A DNA stretch of 6,790 bases from Anaerolineaceae bacterium (GTDB lineage Bacteria > Chloroflexota > Anaerolineae > Anaerolineales > Anaerolineaceae): assembly GCA_028699715.1 (NCBI GenBank), contig JAQVUC010000057.1:1-6790 (forward strand), read 5' to 3'. The notes under the pieces were generated by a model, which saw only the letters and a program-made list of their open reading frames with translations, did not search any database and had not been told where the DNA came from. The position numbers and the translations under genes were made by a program. This document shows, piece after piece, positions 4,887-6,790 of the stretch; positions within the stretch are counted from its first letter, which is position 1; every line of letters begins with the position of its first letter.

Positions 4887-6192
4887 ATTCCATGTATATT
4901 TCGAAAAATGACAGTAATTCAACTGGCAGACGGCCGGTTATCCTGACACCATTTTCATTATGCTCCAGGCTCTCAACGTGCCCTTTCTCGTGAAACAGCG
5001 AAACCAAGCGCCCTTCCCTGAAGGGTAGAACTACCTCTACATAAGTAAAGCTTTGGGTAATTCCAGCTGAAATCGAATCGATCAGCGTATCAAAGCCGAT
5101 TTTTTCTTTCGCGCTGATAAAAATCGAGGTGGGATCAATTGATCTTTCAAAATCTCTGAGAGTTTCATTATCCAATAGATCGATCTTATTGTAAACATTG
5201 ATGACTGGGATTTCTCCCGCGCCAATTTCTTCCAAGGTTTGCAGAACTGTTTTGCGCTGTTGTTCAGCATTTTCGTGCGAACTATCAATGATGTGCAGCA
5301 GCAAATCCGCTTCTGTGATTTCCTCAAGAGTCGCCCGGAAGGCGGCCACCAGATCAGTCGGCAGTTTTTGAATGAAACCCACCGTATCGGTCAGCAGCAC
5401 TGTTTCGCCTGCGGGTAATTCGAGCTGCCTGGTGGTTGGGTCCAGCGTAGCAAAAAGCTGATCAGCAACGTAGATATTGGCGTCGGTCAGAGAATTAAGC
5501 AAGGTCGATTTACCCGCGTTGGTATAACCAACCAGGGCAACCACAGGAATATTGGTTTTCCGGCGTTGATTGCGATGCCGATTACGGTGTTCCCTTACCT
5601 TTTCCAAATCGTCTTCGAGTTTGGTGATGCGTCTCTTGATCTCGCGTCGGTCCACTTCCAACTGAGTTTCACCAGGACCTCTCAAACCAACTCCACCCAC
5701 GCCGCCGCTGCGCCCGGAAGCGCCGCCAGTCTGTCTGGCCAGGTGTGTCCAGGCTCGCGTGAGCCTGGGGAGCCTGTATTTATACTGGGCCAGTTCAACC
5801 TGTAGCATACCTTCGCGCGTATCGGCATGTTGGGCAAAAATATCCAAAATCAGAGCCGTGCGGTCCAGAATTTTTGTGTCAATTGTGAATTCTTTTTCTA
5901 ATTCTCTTTGGTGGCGGGGGGATAATTCATCATCAAAAAGAATCGTTTTTGCATTCAACTCCTCAGCTAACAGGATTAATTCTTCCAATTTTCCTTTCCC
6001 AATGTAAGTTCTGGAATTTGGATTGTCCAGGTTTTGGATGACTGAACCAACCACCTCTATGCCAGCCGTTTCGGCCAGCAATTCCAATTCCTGCAAGCTT
6101 GCATCAAGGGTCAAATCCTGGCGGGCTTCCCTTTTGATCTGGACACCCACCATAATGGCTTTTTCTTTAAGTTGTTCTGTTGAAGATAACAA
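4885..6192 (-). CDS. hflX: Ribosome-associated GTPase HflX
   Basis: 435-residue GTPase that binds the 50S subunit and splits stalled 70S ribosomes under stress; cytoplasmic. The N-terminal HflX domain (about 15-180) includes the DNPNSRTYIGKGK block (56-68) and the Gly-rich GASGRSGGVGGVGLRGPGETQLE linker (157-179). A basic coiled coil follows (181-213). The G domain carries G1 GYTNAGKST (222-230), G2 with FATLDPT (247-253), G3 DTVGF (269-273), G4 NKID (335-338) and G5 SAK (360-362). A C-terminal domain ends at 435. All GTPase residues look intact. The start is a TTG at 6192, preceded by GAAGG (plus-strand 6201-6205) with 8-base spacing. A later in-frame ATG at 6153 lacks a good site. The gene follows the aminotransferase by 21 bases, so the two are probably co-transcribed. 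Confidence 0.96.
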   Translation of the reverse strand: MLSSTEQLKEKAIMVGVQIKREARQDLTLDASLQELELLAETAGIEVVGSVIQNLDNPNSRTYIGKGKLEELILLAEELNAKTILFDDELSPRHQRELEKEFTIDTKILDRTALILDIFAQHADTREGMLQVELAQYKYRLPRLTRAWTHLARQTGGASGRSGGVGGVGLRGPGETQLEVDRREIKRRITKLEDDLEKVREHRNRHRNQRRKTNIPVVALVGYTNAGKSTLLNSLTDANIYVADQLFATLDPTTRQLELPAGETVLLTDTVGFIQKLPTDLVAAFRATLEEITEADLLLHIIDSSHENAEQQRKTVLQTLEEIGAGEIPVINVYNKIDLLDNETLRDFERSIDPTSIFISAKEKIGFDTLIDSISAGITQSFTYVEVVLPFREGRLVSLFHEKGHVESLEHNENGVRITGRLPVELLSFFEIYME

Positions 6193-6213
6193 TTATTTAA
6201 CCTTCACTCCTTC

Positions 6214-6790
6214 TTATTGTTGAGAAATCCAATTTTTCATCCGTTCGATTGCTTCCGCAATTCGATCAGTAGGAATGACAATTGAAATTCGTATGTAGTC
6301 TTTTCCGCTCGGTCCATAAACTAGGCCCGGGGTCATGCTGACACCAGTGTCATTGAGTAAATTGGCACAGAATATGACGGGGTCATTAAATTCTGGCGGT
6401 AGTTTTGCCCAGACATAAAGGGCAGCCTTTGGCAGATCCACCTCAAAGCCAGCCGCTTTCAAACCCTGATAAACAACGTCCCGGCGTTTCTGGTAAATCA
6501 TATTCCGGTCAACCAGCCAGCCCTGGTCTGAAGTAAGAGCAGCCTGCCCGGCGTCCATAATTGGCAAAAAGATGGAAGAGTCGATCTGGCTCTTATAATT
6601 CGCCAGAAGTCTGATGGCTTCTTTGTTTCCAACCGCCATGCCTATGCGCCAACCAGCCATATTATAGGTTTTGGAGAGCGAATTGAACTCAACCGCTACT
6701 TCTTTGGCACCTTCAACCTCAAGGATGCTTGGAGCTTCATAACCATCAAAACACAGGTCGCAATAGGGAGCATCATGGGCAATCAGAATG
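6214..6790 (-). CDS. dapL: PLP-dependent class I/II aminotransferase, DapL-like (N-terminal part outside window)
   Basis: 191 residues are visible, about half of a usual 385-410 residue fold-type I aminotransferase. The frame stays open to the window edge. HDAPYCDL (visible residues 5-12) is the cofactor-binding HDxPYxxL block. K40 in NSLSKTYNMAGWRIG is the PLP Schiff-base lysine (codon at 6670-6672). The Arg in DYIRIS (about visible residue 167) should bind the substrate carboxylate. The SLSKTYNMxGWRIG form and FDGYxAPS segment resemble LL-diaminopimelate aminotransferases, which make LL-diaminopimelate from tetrahydrodipicolinate for lysine and cell-wall synthesis. I rate the aminotransferase call high and DapL moderate, because alanine and aspartate aminotransferases share these blocks. 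The stop lies 21 bases before the hflX start. Confidence 0.9.
   Translation of the reverse strand, partial: ILIAHDAPYCDLCFDGYEAPSILEVEGAKEVAVEFNSLSKTYNMAGWRIGMAVGNKEAIRLLANYKSQIDSSIFLPIMDAGQAALTSDQGWLVDRNMIYQKRRDVVYQGLKAAGFEVDLPKAALYVWAKLPPEFNDPVIFCANLLNDTGVSMTPGLVYGPSGKDYIRISIVIPTDRIAEAIERMKNWISQQ

Noticed and set aside
5566..6223. Open frames on the plus strand opposite hflX
   Set aside because: Shadows of hflX without ribosome binding sites or recognisable domains.
1..6790. CRISPR array, tRNA or mobile element
   Set aside because: No regularly spaced repeats, cloverleaf sequence, transposase or flanking terminal repeats were seen.

Overview
The window looks like ordinary chromosome of a bacterium from the Chloroflexota, most likely Anaerolineae. 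This placement is an inference. It rests on the L32 protein type (short, Arg/Lys-rich N-terminus, two CxxC zinc pairs), a DapL-like aminotransferase beside HflX, moderate GC, and clear AGGAG-type ribosome binding sites. There are nine protein genes, two of them cut by the window edges. I see no rRNA, tRNA, CRISPR array, insertion sequence or phage gene.

Region 1 (1-3062, + strand) is a sugar-phosphate operon. It holds the C-terminal part of a class II (zinc) ketose-bisphosphate aldolase, a HAD phosphatase of the CbbY type, then dhaL and dhaK, the two subunits of a dihydroxyacetone-type kinase. It ends in a strong 19-bp stem. The set fits a route in which a ketose or ketose phosphate is phosphorylated or dephosphorylated and split to triose phosphates. 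No PTS donor (DhaM) follows, so ATP as phosphate donor is the simpler reading. The true substrate cannot be read from sequence.

Region 2 (3063-3710) is a 230-base AT-rich leader, then a small four-helix membrane protein built from an internal duplication. It has its own extended -10 promoter and a leader palindrome, and ends in a bidirectional terminator.

Region 3 (3756-4650) is a leftward, divergent DeoC-family aldolase and a divergent promoter region. A good sigma70-type promoter there faces right into rpmF.

Region 4 (4651-6790) is rpmF (ribosomal protein L32), a terminator shared with the convergent hflX, and a leftward pair: a DapL-like aminotransferase (N-terminal part outside the window), then hflX 21 bases downstream.

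I found no clearly unprecedented system. The points most worth checking are the substrate of the aldolase/CbbY/DhaL/DhaK operon, the altered loops in DhaL, the divergent DeoC, and the duplicated membrane protein.
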